A stretch of DNA of 64,000 nucleotides from Streptomyces mirabilis (GCF_039503195.1 NZ_JBCJKP010000001.1:3224001-3288000); one strand, 5' to 3'; positions 16,337 through 25,926 are shown, counted from the first letter of the stretch. The notes: a model not told the origin generated them from the sequence alone. Made by a program: numbers and translations.

Positions 16337-17866
16337 GTGACTGCTCTGACTCTCAGCACCGCCGCGGCGTCCGGCCTGCGGGCCGACGCGATCGTCGTCG
16401 GTGTCGCGAAGGGCGCCAAGGGCCCGGTCGTCGCACCGGGTGCCGAGGCCGTGGACAAGGCGTACGACGGCGCACTCGCCGGGATCCTGGAGACCCTCGG
16501 CGCATCCGGCGGCGAGGGCGAGGTGACGAAGCTGCCCGCGCCGACCGGCTTCAAGGCGCCCGTCGTCGTGGCCGTCGGACTGGGAGCCGTCCCGGAGAAG
16601 GACGACACGTTCAGCGCCGAGGCGCTGCGCCGCGCGGCCGGTGCCGCGGCCCGCGCGCTCGCCGGTGCCAAGAAGGCCGTCTTCGCCCTGCCGATCACCG
16701 ACGCCGCCGACGCGGGCGTCCTGGCGGAGGGCGCGGCGCTCGGCGCGTACGCCTTCGACGCCTACAAGGAGAACGGCAAGAACGGCAAGGACGCGAAGAA
16801 CGGCAAGGCCCCGCTCGCCGAGGTCACCCTGCTCGGCGGCAAGCCCCGCGACGCGGCGTACAAGGCGGCCCTCGCGCGCGCCACCGCCGTGACCGAGGAG
16901 CTCAACCGCGCCCGCGACCTCATCAACACCCCGCCGAACGACCTCTACCCCGAGGCCTTCGCCGCCGTCGCCACCGCCGCCGGCAAGGAGCACGGCATCA
17001 AGGTGCAGGTGCTGGACGAGAAGGCCCTGGCGAAGGGCGGCTACGGCGGCATCCTCGGCGTCGGCGCGGGCTCGGCCGCCGCTCCCCGCCTGGTGAAGCT
17101 GTCGTACACCTCACCGAAGGCGACCAAGCACCTCGCGTTCGTCGGCAAGGGCATCACTTACGACTCGGGCGGCATCTCGCTCAAGCCCGCCGGGCACAAC
17201 GAGACGATGAAGTGCGACATGAGCGGCGCGGCGGCGGTCTTCGCCGCCGTGGTCGCCGCGGCGCGCCTCGGCCTCGAGGTCAACGTCACCGGCTGGCTGG
17301 CGCTCGCCGAGAACATGCCCTCCGGTTCCGCCACCCGCCCCGGTGACGTGCTGCGCATGTACAGCGGCAAGACCGTCGAGGTCCTCAACACCGACGCCGA
17401 GGGCCGTCTCGTGCTCGCCGACGCGCTGTGGAAGGCGTCCGAGGAGAAGCCGGACGCGATCATCGACGTGGCGACGCTGACCGGTGCGATGGTGCTCGCG
17501 CTCGGCAACCGCACCTTCGGCGTGATGGCCAACGACGACGCGTTCCGTACGGCGGTCGTCGAGGCCGCGGAGGAGGTCGGCGAGGAGTCCTGGCCGATGC
17601 CGCTGCCGGAGCACCTGCGCAAGGGGATGGACTCGCCGACCGCCGACATCGCCAACATGGGTGAGCGGATGGGCGGCGGGCTGGTCGCCGGTCTCTTCCT
17701 GAAGGAGTTCGTGGGCGAGGGCATCACGTGGGCGCACCTGGACATCGCCGGGCCCGCGTTCAACGAGTCCGGCCCGTTCGGCTACACGCCGAAGGGTGGC
17801 ACGGGGTCGGCGGTGCGGACGCTGGTGCGACTCGCCGAGCTGACCGCCGCGGGCGATCTCGGCTAG
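16337..17866 (+). CDS. pepA: Leucyl aminopeptidase (M17 family)
   Basis: Cytosolic di-metal exopeptidase of 509 residues that removes N-terminal Leu and other residues. The C-terminal catalytic half carries VGKGITYDSGGISLKP (Lys and Asp metal ligands), MKCDMSGAAAV (Asp) and the family signature NTDAEGRLVLADAL (Asp and Glu ligands). The N-terminal half is the less conserved macro-like domain with an Ala/Lys-rich stretch. The start is GTG 16337 with GGAAGCGAG about 10 bases upstream. A strong hairpin follows the gene (17907-17943), so it is probably transcribed alone. Confidence 0.95.
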   Translation: MTALTLSTAAASGLRADAIVVGVAKGAKGPVVAPGAEAVDKAYDGALAGILETLGASGGEGEVTKLPAPTGFKAPVVVAVGLGAVPEKDDTFSAEALRRAAGAAARALAGAKKAVFALPITDAADAGVLAEGAALGAYAFDAYKENGKNGKDAKNGKAPLAEVTLLGGKPRDAAYKAALARATAVTEELNRARDLINTPPNDLYPEAFAAVATAAGKEHGIKVQVLDEKALAKGGYGGILGVGAGSAAAPRLVKLSYTSPKATKHLAFVGKGITYDSGGISLKPAGHNETMKCDMSGAAAVFAAVVAAARLGLEVNVTGWLALAENMPSGSATRPGDVLRMYSGKTVEVLNTDAEGRLVLADALWKASEEKPDAIIDVATLTGAMVLALGNRTFGVMANDDAFRTAVVEAAEEVGEESWPMPLPEHLRKGMDSPTADIANMGERMGGGLVAGLFLKEFVGEGITWAHLDIAGPAFNESGPFGYTPKGGTGSAVRTLVRLAELTAAGDLG

Positions 17867-17906
17867 AGGCGCTTCACGGCCGCGGGTGAAGCGCGGCCGG
17901 TCGCAC

Positions 17907-17943
17907 GGTACCTCCGTGCCCCCTGTCGGGGCGCGGAGGTACC
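17907..17943 (+). terminator. Hairpin terminator after pepA
   Basis: GGTACCTCCG pairs with CGGAGGTACC, extended inward by TGCCCC/GGGGCG, around a short CTGTC loop. It is 40 bp after the pepA stop and separates it from lpd. Confidence 0.75.
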
Positions 17944-18126
17944 CCCGTATTCGGACAGTGCGACTTCTCACACACCGGCCCGGCGTCTCGAACGCTCCGG
18001 ACAAGTGCGAAGATGGGTTCTCGGCAGGACAGGGCCCCCACCACAGGGCCGAAGAAGAGCGGCCGGACACCAGCCGCCGACCGGTCACTGGAGACCGGCG
18101 TGGCGCACATGCATGGAGGACGTGAC

Positions 18127-19515
18127 GTGGCGAACGACGCCAGCACCGTTTTCGACCTAGTGATCCTCGGCGGTGGCAGTGGCGGTTACGCCGCGGCGCT
18201 CCGCGGGGCGCAGCTGGGCCTGGACGTCGCCCTGATCGAGAAGGACAAGGTCGGAGGCACCTGCCTGCACCGGGGATGCATCCCCACCAAGGCCCTGCTG
18301 CACGCGGGCGAGATCGCCGACCAGGCCCGCGAGAGCGAGCAGTTCGGCGTCAAGGCCACCTTCGAGGGCATCGACGTCCCGGCCGTCCACAAGTACAAGG
18401 ACGGGGTCATCTCGGGCCTGTACAAGGGCCTGCAGGGTCTCATCGCGTCCCGCAAGGTGACGTACATCGAGGGTGAGGGCCGACTGTCCTCCCCCACCTC
18501 GGTCGACGTGAACGGCCAGCGCGTCCAGGGCCGCCACGTGCTGCTCGCGACCGGCTCCGTGCCGAAGTCGCTGCCGGGCCTGGTGATCGACGGCAACCGG
18601 ATCATCTCCTCCGACCACGCGCTGGTCCTGGACCGCGTCCCGCAGTCCGCGATCGTGCTCGGCGGCGGCGTCATCGGCGTCGAGTTCGCCTCCGCGTGGA
18701 AGTCCTTCGGCACCGACGTGACGGTGATCGAGGGCCTCAAGCACCTCGTCCCGGTCGAGGACGAGAACTCCTCCAAGCTTCTTGAGCGCGCGTTCCGCAA
18801 GCGCGGCATCAAGTTCAACCTGGGCACCTTCTTCTCGAAGGCCGAGTACACCCAGGACGGTGTCAAGGTCACCCTCGCCGACGGCAAGGAGTTCGAGGCC
18901 GAGGTCCTGCTCGTCGCCGTCGGCCGCGGCCCGGTCTCGGCCGGTCTCGGCTACGAGGAGCAGGGCGTCGCGATGGACCGCGGCTATGTCCTGGTCGACG
19001 AGTACATGCGGACGAACGTCCCGACCATCTCCGCCGTCGGTGACCTGGTCCCGACGCTCCAGCTCGCGCACGTCGGCTTCGCCGAGGGCATCCTGGTGGC
19101 GGAGCGTCTGGCCGGCCTCAAGACCGTTCCGATCGACTACGACGGCGTGCCCCGGGTGACGTACTGCCACCCCGAGGTCGCCTCCGTGGGCATCACCGAG
19201 GCCAAGGCCAAGGAGATCTACGGCGCGGACAAGGTCGTCGCCCTGAAGTACAACCTCGCGGGCAACGGCAAGAGCAAGATTCTCAACACCGCGGGCGAGA
19301 TCAAGCTCGTCCAGGTGAAGGACGGTGCCGTGGTCGGCGTCCACATGGTCGGCGACCGCATGGGCGAGCAGGTCGGCGAAGCCCAGTTGATCTACAACTG
19401 GGAGGCGCTGCCTGCCGAGGTCGCCCAGCTCATCCACGCCCACCCGACGCAGAACGAGGCAATGGGCGAGGCCCACCTGGCCCTCGCGGGCAAGCCGCTG
19501 CACTCGCACGACTGA
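18127..19515 (+). CDS. lpdA: Dihydrolipoyl dehydrogenase (E3)
   Basis: FAD-dependent E3 of 462 residues that reoxidises dihydrolipoyl groups of the 2-oxoacid dehydrogenase E2 with NAD+. It shows the FAD site VILGGGSGGYAAAL, the redox-active disulfide GGTCLHRGCIPTK (Cys47/Cys52), the NAD site VLGGGVIGVEFAS, the second FAD motif ISAVGDLVPTLQLAH and the C-terminal base HAHPTQNEAMGE (His439/Glu444). Start GTG 18127 is preceded by a strong GGAGGA at 18116. It is followed 92 bp later by the E2 gene, so E3 and E2 are probably one transcript. Confidence 0.96.
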   Translation: MANDASTVFDLVILGGGSGGYAAALRGAQLGLDVALIEKDKVGGTCLHRGCIPTKALLHAGEIADQARESEQFGVKATFEGIDVPAVHKYKDGVISGLYKGLQGLIASRKVTYIEGEGRLSSPTSVDVNGQRVQGRHVLLATGSVPKSLPGLVIDGNRIISSDHALVLDRVPQSAIVLGGGVIGVEFASAWKSFGTDVTVIEGLKHLVPVEDENSSKLLERAFRKRGIKFNLGTFFSKAEYTQDGVKVTLADGKEFEAEVLLVAVGRGPVSAGLGYEEQGVAMDRGYVLVDEYMRTNVPTISAVGDLVPTLQLAHVGFAEGILVAERLAGLKTVPIDYDGVPRVTYCHPEVASVGITEAKAKEIYGADKVVALKYNLAGNGKSKILNTAGEIKLVQVKDGAVVGVHMVGDRMGEQVGEAQLIYNWEALPAEVAQLIHAHPTQNEAMGEAHLALAGKPLHSHD

Positions 19516-19607
19516 TCCAGTCCCCGGCTGATTTCAGTCATCGCGTCGCCCCTGGGCGCGACGACGACCACAGACTTCCGCACCATTCGTAAGGAGCAAC
19601 AGAAACC

Positions 19608-21449
19608 ATGGCGGTTTCCGTAACCCTTCCGGCGCTCGGTGAGAGCGTCACCGAGGGCACTGTCACTCGCTGGCTGAAGGCCGAGGGCGAGCGCGTCGAG
19701 GCCGACGAGCCGCTGCTCGAGGTGTCGACCGACAAGGTCGACACCGAGATCCCCTCCCCCGCCGCCGGTGTCCTCGCCTCCATCAAGGTCGCCGAGGACG
19801 AGACGGTCGAGGTCGGCGCCGAGCTGGCCGTCATCGACGACGGCACGGGCGCGCCCGCCGCCGCCCCCGCTCCGGCCGCCGAGCCCGTGGCCGCCCCGGC
19901 CCCGGCTCCGGCCGCTCCCGCCCCGGTCGCCGAGGCCCCCGCGGCCCCGGCCCCCGCCGCCGCCCCGGCCCCCGCCGCCGCTCCGGCCGGTGGCGCCTCC
20001 GGTACCGACGTCGTGCTGCCCGCGCTGGGCGAGTCGGTCACCGAGGGCACCGTCACCCGCTGGCTGAAGGAGGTCGGCGAGGAGGTCGCGGAGGACGAGC
20101 CGCTGCTCGAGGTCTCCACGGACAAGGTCGACACCGAGATCCCCGCGCCGGTCGCCGGCGTGCTGCTGGAGATCGTGGTCGGCGAGGACGAGACCGCCGA
20201 GGTCGGCGCGAAGCTCGCCGTCATCGGTGCCCCGGGCTCGGCTCCGGCCGCCGCCCCGGCTCCCGCGGCTCCGGCCCCCGCCGCTGCCGCCCCGGCTCCG
20301 GCCCCGGCCGCTGCCGCCCCGGCTCCGGCCCCGGCCGCCCCCGCGGCTCCGGCGCCCGCCCCGGCCCCGGTGGCGCCGGCCGCCCCGGTCGCGCCCCCGG
20401 CTCCGGTCCAGGCCGCCGCCCCGGTCGCGCCCGCCGCGCCTGCTCCGACCCCCGCGCCGGTTGCCGCTCCCGTCACCCCGGCTCCCGCGCCCGCCGCGCT
20501 CGCCGTTGACGACGGCGCGTACGTGACCCCGCTGGTGCGCAAGCTCGCCGCGGAGAACTACGTCGACCTGGCCTCCGTCAAGGGCACCGGCGTCGGCGGC
20601 CGTATCCGCAAGCAGGACGTCCTCGCCGCCGCCGAGGCCGCGAAGGCCGCCGCCGCTGCCCCGGCTCCGGCCGCTGTGGCTGCCGGTGGCCATGCGGCCA
20701 AGAAGGCGCCGGCCCTGGAGGTCTCCCCGCTGCGCGGCCAGACCGTCAAGATGCCCCGCATCCGCAAGGTCATCGGCGACAACATGGTGAAGGCCCTGCA
20801 CGAGCAGGCCCAGCTGTCCTCGGTCGTCGAGGTCGACGTCACCCGCCTGATGCGGCTGCGCGCGCAGGCGAAGGACTCCTTCGCGGCCCGCGAGGGCGTC
20901 AAGCTCTCCCCGATGCCGTTCTTCGTGAAGGCCGCGGCCCAGGCGCTGAAGGCCCACCCGGCCGTCAACGCCCGGATCAACGTGGACGAGGGCACGATCA
21001 CCTACTTCGACACCGAGAACATCGGTATCGCGGTGGACTCGGAGAAGGGCCTGATGACCCCGGTCATCAAGCACGCGGGCGACCTGAACATCGCCGGCAT
21101 CGCCAAGGCCACCGCCGAACTGGCGGGCAAGGTCCGGGCGAACAAGATCACTCCGGACGAGCTGTCCGGCGGCACCTTCACCATCTCCAACACCGGCTCG
21201 CGCGGCGCGCTCTTCGACACGATCATCGTGCCGCCGAACCAGGTCGCGATCCTCGGCATCGGTGCCACGGTCAAGCGTCCGGCCGTCATCGAGACGGAGG
21301 AGGGTACGGTCATCGGCGTCCGCGACATGACCTACCTGACGCTCTCCTACGACCACCGTCTGGTGGACGGCGCCGACGCGGCCCGTTACCTGACCGCGGT
21401 CAAGGCGATCCTGGAGGCGGGCGAGTTCGAGGTCGAGCTCGGCCTGTAA
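19608..21449 (+). CDS. sucB: Dihydrolipoyl acyltransferase E2 (two lipoyl domains)
   Basis: Core E2 of a 2-oxoacid dehydrogenase complex, 613 residues. Lipoyl domain 1 (1-79, Lys43 in STDKVDTE) and lipoyl domain 2 (about 133-208, Lys173 in the same motif) are joined by long Ala/Pro linkers (80-130 and 209-300). A peripheral subunit-binding domain follows (about 305-342, [20 protein letters not shown]), then the catalytic domain (about 375-613) with [15 protein letters not shown] holding the active His. Homologs are often named SucB (succinyltransferase), but linkage to aceE argues it is the pyruvate dehydrogenase E2, as in other actinobacteria. AAGGAG precedes the ATG. Confidence 0.94.
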   Translation: MAVSVTLPALGESVTEGTVTRWLKAEGERVEADEPLLEVSTDKVDTEIPSPAAGVLASIKVAEDETVEVGAELAVIDDGTGAPAAAPAPAAEPVAAPAPAPAAPAPVAEAPAAPAPAAAPAPAAAPAGGASGTDVVLPALGESVTEGTVTRWLKEVGEEVAEDEPLLEVSTDKVDTEIPAPVAGVLLEIVVGEDETAEVGAKLAVIGAPGSAPAAAPAPAAPAPAAAAPAPAPAAAAPAPAPAAPAAPAPAPAPVAPAAPVAPPAPVQAAAPVAPAAPAPTPAPVAAPVTPAPAPAALAVDDGAYVTPLVRKLAAENYVDLASVKGTGVGGRIRKQDVLAAAEAAKAAAAAPAPAAVAAGGHAAKKAPALEVSPLRGQTVKMPRIRKVIGDNMVKALHEQAQLSSVVEVDVTRLMRLRAQAKDSFAAREGVKLSPMPFFVKAAAQALKAHPAVNARINVDEGTITYFDTENIGIAVDSEKGLMTPVIKHAGDLNIAGIAKATAELAGKVRANKITPDELSGGTFTISNTGSRGALFDTIIVPPNQVAILGIGATVKRPAVIETEEGTVIGVRDMTYLTLSYDHRLVDGADAARYLTAVKAILEAGEFEVELGL

Positions 21450-21469
21450 CCACCCCCGCACGCGCGCTG

Positions 21470-21497
21470 CCCCCGTCCGGGACCTTCCGGACGGGGG
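21470..21497 (+). terminator. Hairpin terminator after E2 gene
   Basis: CCCCCGTCCGG and CCGGACGGGGG form a perfect 11-bp stem with a 6-base loop, 20 bp after the E2 stop codon. Confidence 0.85.
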
Positions 21498-21541
21498 CTT
21501 CGCGTTTCCGCCCACAAGGGGCTTCGCGTTCGCGCCGCGGG

Positions 21542-21993
21542 TCACCGCGGCTTCAGCGCGCTGTCCGACCACAGCACCAGCGTCTCCACCCAGAGGTTCG
21601 GGATCTTCGTCGGGTACGCGGGTGCCAGGTGCCGCGTCCGGTACGCCCTGAGGACGTCGTACGTGGCGTCCAGGCAGTCGCGCGAGCCGAGGCCCCCCGT
21701 CGCCGGGTCGACGCCGACGAGGAAGCCCCGCTTCTCGACCGTACGGATCATGGCGCGGGCGGAGCTCACGTCACTGGTCGACGAGTCCGTGCAGCGGTAG
21801 CGGCTGTACGGGTGCGTGGACTTCCCCGGGAGGGGCCCTGCTCGAGCGAAGCCGAGGTGCCGTGGGCCCGCGCCGCACTCGGCCGCACGGCCGCCCCCGT
21901 GTCCACGGGCCCGCACGCCGCCACGGCCGCGACCGCCCCGGCCGCCGCAGCCCAGCGCAACCCCCGCTTGCGTCCCCATCCGCCCCTGCCGAC
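21542..21993 (-). pseudogene. Decayed lipoprotein gene
   Basis: Two minus-strand frames read like one broken gene. The upstream frame (about 21993 to 21850) encodes a lipoprotein-type signal, RKRGLRWAAAAGAVAAVAACG. The downstream frame (to 21542) encodes ARAMIRTVEKRGFLVGVDPA and ends PTKIPNLWVETLVLWSDSAL. ARAMIRTVEKRGFLVGVD recalls the start of an extracellular solute-binding protein of the glutamate type. Between the frames lies CTGCTCGAGCGAAGCCGAGG, similar to a segment of the MITE at 7.8 kb, which may mark an insertion or deletion. No single intact reading frame covers both parts. The parent family is uncertain. Confidence 0.4.
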
Positions 21994-22277
21994 CCCCTGG
22001 CGCTCGCGGGAGCCCTCCGTGGAAACCCCCGCGCCGAACCCCTGTGCAGACCTCCACACCGTGCGGGGCCTGCGGGTTCTCGGAGTGACACGGACGTGAC
22101 GCCTCCGGACTCCACCCGGTACGGGTCTTTACAGCCGCGGCCGCTCTGACAGCGTGTAAGTCTCGTCTCACCTGCATGAAAGCGCCCCCGTACGCCTCTC
22201 TCCGACGGGGCTGCGGCCTTATTGTCTAAAGGTCAAACGCCCCTGGGGCCGGCCCGCCCCCAGCGAAGGAGCCCCTC

Positions 22278-22901
22278 ATGACCGCGCCCGTCGTCCACTC
22301 GCTGCGCGAACAGATCCGCGAGCACATCGTGGAGGGGATCGTCAGCGGGCGCTGGAAGCCGGGCGAGCGGATCGTGGAGCGGCGGATCGCGACCGAGCTG
22401 GAGGTCAGCCAGACCCCGGTGCGGGAGGCACTGCGCGAACTGGAGTCGCTGCGGCTGATCGAGTCGGCGCCCAACAAGGGTGTGCGCGTGCGCAACCTGA
22501 CGGCCGCCGACCTGGAGGAGAGCTACCCCGTACGGGCCGGTCTGGAGGCCATCGCGGCCGAGCTGGCGGCCGAGCGGCTCGCCCAGGACTGCTCGGCCCT
22601 GGAGCCGCACGTCACGGCGCTGTACGAGGCCGACCGGCTGTCGGACGGCACCGGCCAGGTCCGCCACACCGTCGCCTTCCACCGCGAACTCGTGCGCGCC
22701 GCCGGCAACTCCGTCCTCCTGCACACCTGGGAGGGCCTGGGCATCGAGGTCTTCACCGCCCTGTCCATCCGCTGGCTGGGAACCGTCCAGCAGTCGTACG
22801 CGGAGGAGCACGAGGCGCTCGTGGACGCCTTCCGGCGCCGGGATCCGCTGATCGCCGACCTGGTGAAGGCGCATGTGCTGGGCTGCGCGCCGCGCCCGTG
22901 A
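22278..22901 (+). CDS. GntR/FadR-family transcriptional regulator
   Basis: Regulator of 207 residues. The winged helix-turn-helix (about 5-75) contains VSGRWKPGERIVERRIATELEVSQTPVREALRELESLRLIE, and a helical FCD ligand-binding domain (about 85-200) contains VAFHRELVRAAGNSVLLHTWEGL. FCD domains bind small organic acids through metal-coordinating His. It lies directly upstream of aceE on the same strand, so it is a natural candidate regulator of the pyruvate dehydrogenase genes (inference). AAGGAG at about 22265 sets the start. Its own leader has TTATTGTCTAAAGGTCAAAC, an AT-rich patch that may hold a promoter. Confidence 0.9.
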   Translation: MTAPVVHSLREQIREHIVEGIVSGRWKPGERIVERRIATELEVSQTPVREALRELESLRLIESAPNKGVRVRNLTAADLEESYPVRAGLEAIAAELAAERLAQDCSALEPHVTALYEADRLSDGTGQVRHTVAFHRELVRAAGNSVLLHTWEGLGIEVFTALSIRWLGTVQQSYAEEHEALVDAFRRRDPLIADLVKAHVLGCAPRP

Positions 22902-22949
22902 CACAGCCGAGCGCACCCACGCTCACCTGGGGAAACCCTGGGAATCCAA

Positions 22950-22984
22950 GGCACCCCGTGCCTATTGTCAAGGCACCCCGTGCC
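22950..22984. promoter_or_regulatory. Twin palindromic operator-like sites upstream of aceE
   Basis: The 13-bp inverted repeat GGCACCCCGTGCC occurs twice, at 22950-22962 and 22972-22984, within a 15-bp direct repeat AAGGCACCCCGTGCC. The centre-to-centre distance is 22 bp, two helical turns, so two dimers could bind the same DNA face. TTGTCA between them resembles a -35 element. The binding protein is unknown; the adjacent GntR regulator is one candidate. Confidence 0.65.
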
Positions 22985-23023
22985 GACTTTTGCGATACGA
23001 AGAGGTTTTCGCCTTCACCCCTT

Positions 23024-23040
23024 TGATCGATCATCGATCA
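23024..23040. promoter_or_regulatory. 17-bp perfect palindrome upstream of aceE
   Basis: TGATCGATCATCGATCA, two 8-bp arms around a central C, 126 bp before the aceE start and 40 bp after the second GGCAC site. Size and symmetry fit a homodimeric regulator site. It is AT-richer than its surroundings. Confidence 0.6.
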
Positions 23041-23165
23041 GGGAGTTACAGTCAGCGCTGGGCTCCCACCAGAGCCCGCCGCCCTGTCCTGCCAAAGACA
23101 TAAGGGCACCCCCGAAAACCCCTTGCCGATGAGGGAACCCCCCTCCGCATCCGGAAGGCGGCGCA

Positions 23166-25868
23166 ATGACCGACCCCACCGCAATCCAGCCGAGCGAGCT
23201 CGATCAGCTCCCGGACCGCGACCCCGAGGAGACCGCCGAATGGCAGGCCTCCCTGGACGCCGTCACCCAGGCGGCCGGGCCGCACCGTGCCGCGTACCTG
23301 ATGCGCCGCACGCTGGAGCGCGCCGAGGGCAACGGTCTCGCGCTGCCCAAGCTGCTGGAGACCGACTACGTCAACACCATCCCCACCGCCGCCGAGCCCG
23401 TCGTGGACGGCGACGAGGCGATGGAAGCCCGGATCACCGCCTGGAACCGCTGGAACGCGGCCGCGATGGTGACCCGGGGCGCGAAACACGGCGTCGGCGG
23501 CCACATCGCCACCTTCGCCTCCGCGGCCTGGCTCTACGAGACCGGCTTCAACCACTTCTTCAAGGGCAAGGAGGGTGACGGGTCCGGCGACCAGCTCTAC
23601 ATCCAGGGCCACGCCTCCCCCGGCATCTACGCCCGCGCCTTCCTCGACGGCCGGCTCACCGAGCAGCACCTCGACAACTTCCGCCAGGAGGCGGGCGGCA
23701 ACGGCCTCCCGTCCTACCCGCACCCGCGGCGCCTGCCCTGGCTCTGGGAGTTCCCGACCGTCTCCATGGGCCTCGGCCCGCTGTCGGCGATCTACCAGGC
23801 GCGCTTCAACCGCTATCTGACCAGCCGCGGCATCAAGGACGTCTCGCAGTCCCACGTGTGGGCGTTCCTCGGCGACGGTGAGATGGACGAGCCCGAGTCG
23901 ACCGCGGCACTCGCACTCGCCTCCCGCGAGGGCCTGGACAACCTGACCTTCGTCATCAACTGCAACCTGCAGCGCCTCGACGGCCCGGTCCGCGCCAACT
24001 TCAAGATCGTGCAGGAGCTGGAGGCCCAGTTCCGCGGCGCCGGCTGGAACGTCGTGAAGTCGCTGTGGGGCTCGGCCTGGGACGAGCTGTTCCAGCTCGA
24101 CACCACGGGCGCGCTCGTACGCCGCCTGCGCGAGGTACCCGACGCGCAGGTGCAGACGTACCAGACCCGCGACGCCGCCTACATCCGCCAGGACTTCTTC
24201 GGCGCCGACCCGGCGCTCGTCGAGATGGCGAAGCTGCTGAGCGACGACAAGATCGCCGAGTGCTTCCACCTCTCCCGCGGCGGCCACGAGTCCCGCAAGG
24301 TGTACGCGGCCTACCGCGCCGCCCTCGCCCACAAGGGCGCGCCGACGGTGATCCTGGCCCAGACGGTCAAGGGCTTCACGCTCGGCGAGGGCTTCGCGTC
24401 CAAGAACGCCAACCACCAGATGAAGAAGCTGTCGACGGACGAGTTCAAGCAGATGCGTGACCTGCTCGAGCTGCCCATCGCCGACAGCCTGTTCGTCGAC
24501 GGCGTGGTTCCCTACGGCCACCCGGGCGCCGACTCCCCCGAGGTCCGTTACCTCCAGGAGCGCCGCGCGGCCCTCGGCGGCCCGGCCCCGGCCCGCCGTA
24601 CCCACGCTCTCGCCCCGCTGCCCGCCCCCGCCGACAAGGCGTTCGCGTCCTTCGACAAGGGCTCCGGCTCGCAGAACGTGGCGACGACCATGGCCTTCGT
24701 CCGCCTGATCAAGGACCTCGTCCGCGACAAGGAGACCGGGAAGCGCTGGGTGCCGATCGTCCCCGACGAGGCGCGCACCTTCGGCATGGAGAGCCTCTTC
24801 CCCTCCCTCGGCATCTACTCGCCCAAGGGCCAGACGTACGAGCCGGTCGACCGCGACCAGCTGATGTACTACAAGGAGGCCAAGGACGGCCAGATCCTCA
24901 ACGAGGGGATCACCGAGGCCGGCTCCATGGCGGACTTCATCGCCGCGTCCACCGCGTACGCCACGCACGGCGAGGCGATGATCCCCTTCTACATCTTCTA
25001 CTCGATGTTCGGCTGGCAGCGCACGGCCGACCAGATGTGGCAGCTCGGCGACCAGCTCGGCCGCGGCTTCCTCGTCGGCGCCACGGCCGGCCGTACGACG
25101 CTGACGGGCGAGGGCCTCCAGCACGCCGACGGCCACTCCCCGGTCATCGCCGCGACCAACCCGGCCGCCCTGTCCTACGACCCGGCGTTCGCGTACGAGA
25201 TCGCGACGATCGTCAAGGACGGTCTGCGCCGGATGTACGGCGAGGCGGCCCCGGGCGAGGACTCGAACGTCTTCTACTACCTGACGGTCTACAACGAGCC
25301 GATGCCGCAGCCCGCCAAGCCGGCCGGCCTCGGTATCGACGAGGGCATCGTCAAGGGCCTCTACCGCTTCAACACGGCCGAGTCGGCGGGCCTGTCCCCC
25401 GTCGCCAACGCCCCGCGCATCCAGCTGCTGGGCTCCGGCACGGCGATCCACTGGACCCTTCAGGCACAGAAGCTGCTCGCCGAGGAGTGGGGCGTGGCCG
25501 CCGACGTGTGGTCCGCGACCTCCTGGACGGAGCTGCGGCGCGACGCGCTGGAGGCCGACGCGGCCCTGCTGCGCGGCGAGGAGCGGATGCCGTTCGTCCG
25601 CCAGGCGCTGCACGGCGCCGAGGGCCCGGTGCTCGCGGTCTCCGACTACATGCGCCAGGTCCCGGACCAGATCGCGCAGTGGGTCGAGCAGGACTACTCC
25701 TCGCTCGGTGCCGACGGCTTCGGCCTCTCCGACACCCGTGAGGCGGCCCGTCGCCACTTCGGCGTCGACGCGCAGTCGATCGTCGTCGCGGCGCTGGCCC
25801 AGCTGGCACGACGGGGCGAGGTCAAGGCGTCCGCGGTGAAGGAAGCGCGGGAGCGCTACGGACTCTGA
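23166..25868 (+). CDS. aceE: Pyruvate dehydrogenase E1 (homodimeric type)
   Basis: Thiamine diphosphate-dependent E1 of 900 residues that decarboxylates pyruvate and acetylates the E2 lipoyl groups. Length and sequence fit the single-chain AceE type. Visible signatures are HGVGGHIATFASAAWLYE, the ThDP/Mg motif GDGEMDEPES..NCNLQRLDGPVR (about 236-280), GHESRKVYAAYRAA, TVKGFTLGEGF and RTTLTGEGLQHADGHS in the transketolase-like central part. GGAAGG precedes the ATG. It works with the E2 and E3 encoded upstream. The 264-bp leader holds three palindromic sites, so expression is probably tightly controlled. Confidence 0.96.
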   Translation: MTDPTAIQPSELDQLPDRDPEETAEWQASLDAVTQAAGPHRAAYLMRRTLERAEGNGLALPKLLETDYVNTIPTAAEPVVDGDEAMEARITAWNRWNAAAMVTRGAKHGVGGHIATFASAAWLYETGFNHFFKGKEGDGSGDQLYIQGHASPGIYARAFLDGRLTEQHLDNFRQEAGGNGLPSYPHPRRLPWLWEFPTVSMGLGPLSAIYQARFNRYLTSRGIKDVSQSHVWAFLGDGEMDEPESTAALALASREGLDNLTFVINCNLQRLDGPVRANFKIVQELEAQFRGAGWNVVKSLWGSAWDELFQLDTTGALVRRLREVPDAQVQTYQTRDAAYIRQDFFGADPALVEMAKLLSDDKIAECFHLSRGGHESRKVYAAYRAALAHKGAPTVILAQTVKGFTLGEGFASKNANHQMKKLSTDEFKQMRDLLELPIADSLFVDGVVPYGHPGADSPEVRYLQERRAALGGPAPARRTHALAPLPAPADKAFASFDKGSGSQNVATTMAFVRLIKDLVRDKETGKRWVPIVPDEARTFGMESLFPSLGIYSPKGQTYEPVDRDQLMYYKEAKDGQILNEGITEAGSMADFIAASTAYATHGEAMIPFYIFYSMFGWQRTADQMWQLGDQLGRGFLVGATAGRTTLTGEGLQHADGHSPVIAATNPAALSYDPAFAYEIATIVKDGLRRMYGEAAPGEDSNVFYYLTVYNEPMPQPAKPAGLGIDEGIVKGLYRFNTAESAGLSPVANAPRIQLLGSGTAIHWTLQAQKLLAEEWGVAADVWSATSWTELRRDALEADAALLRGEERMPFVRQALHGAEGPVLAVSDYMRQVPDQIAQWVEQDYSSLGADGFGLSDTREAARRHFGVDAQSIVVAALAQLARRGEVKASAVKEARERYGL

Positions 25869-25895
25869 GGGTCCGCCTGTTCCCGGTGTTTCGCG

Positions 25896-25926
25896 AGGGG
25901 CGCGGTGGCTACGGCCGCCGCGCCCT
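25896..25926 (+). terminator. Imperfect hairpin after aceE
   Basis: AGGGGCGCGGTGGC and GCCGCCGCGCCCT pair with one bulge and one mismatch around TACG. It lies 27 bp after the aceE stop. Confidence 0.55.
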
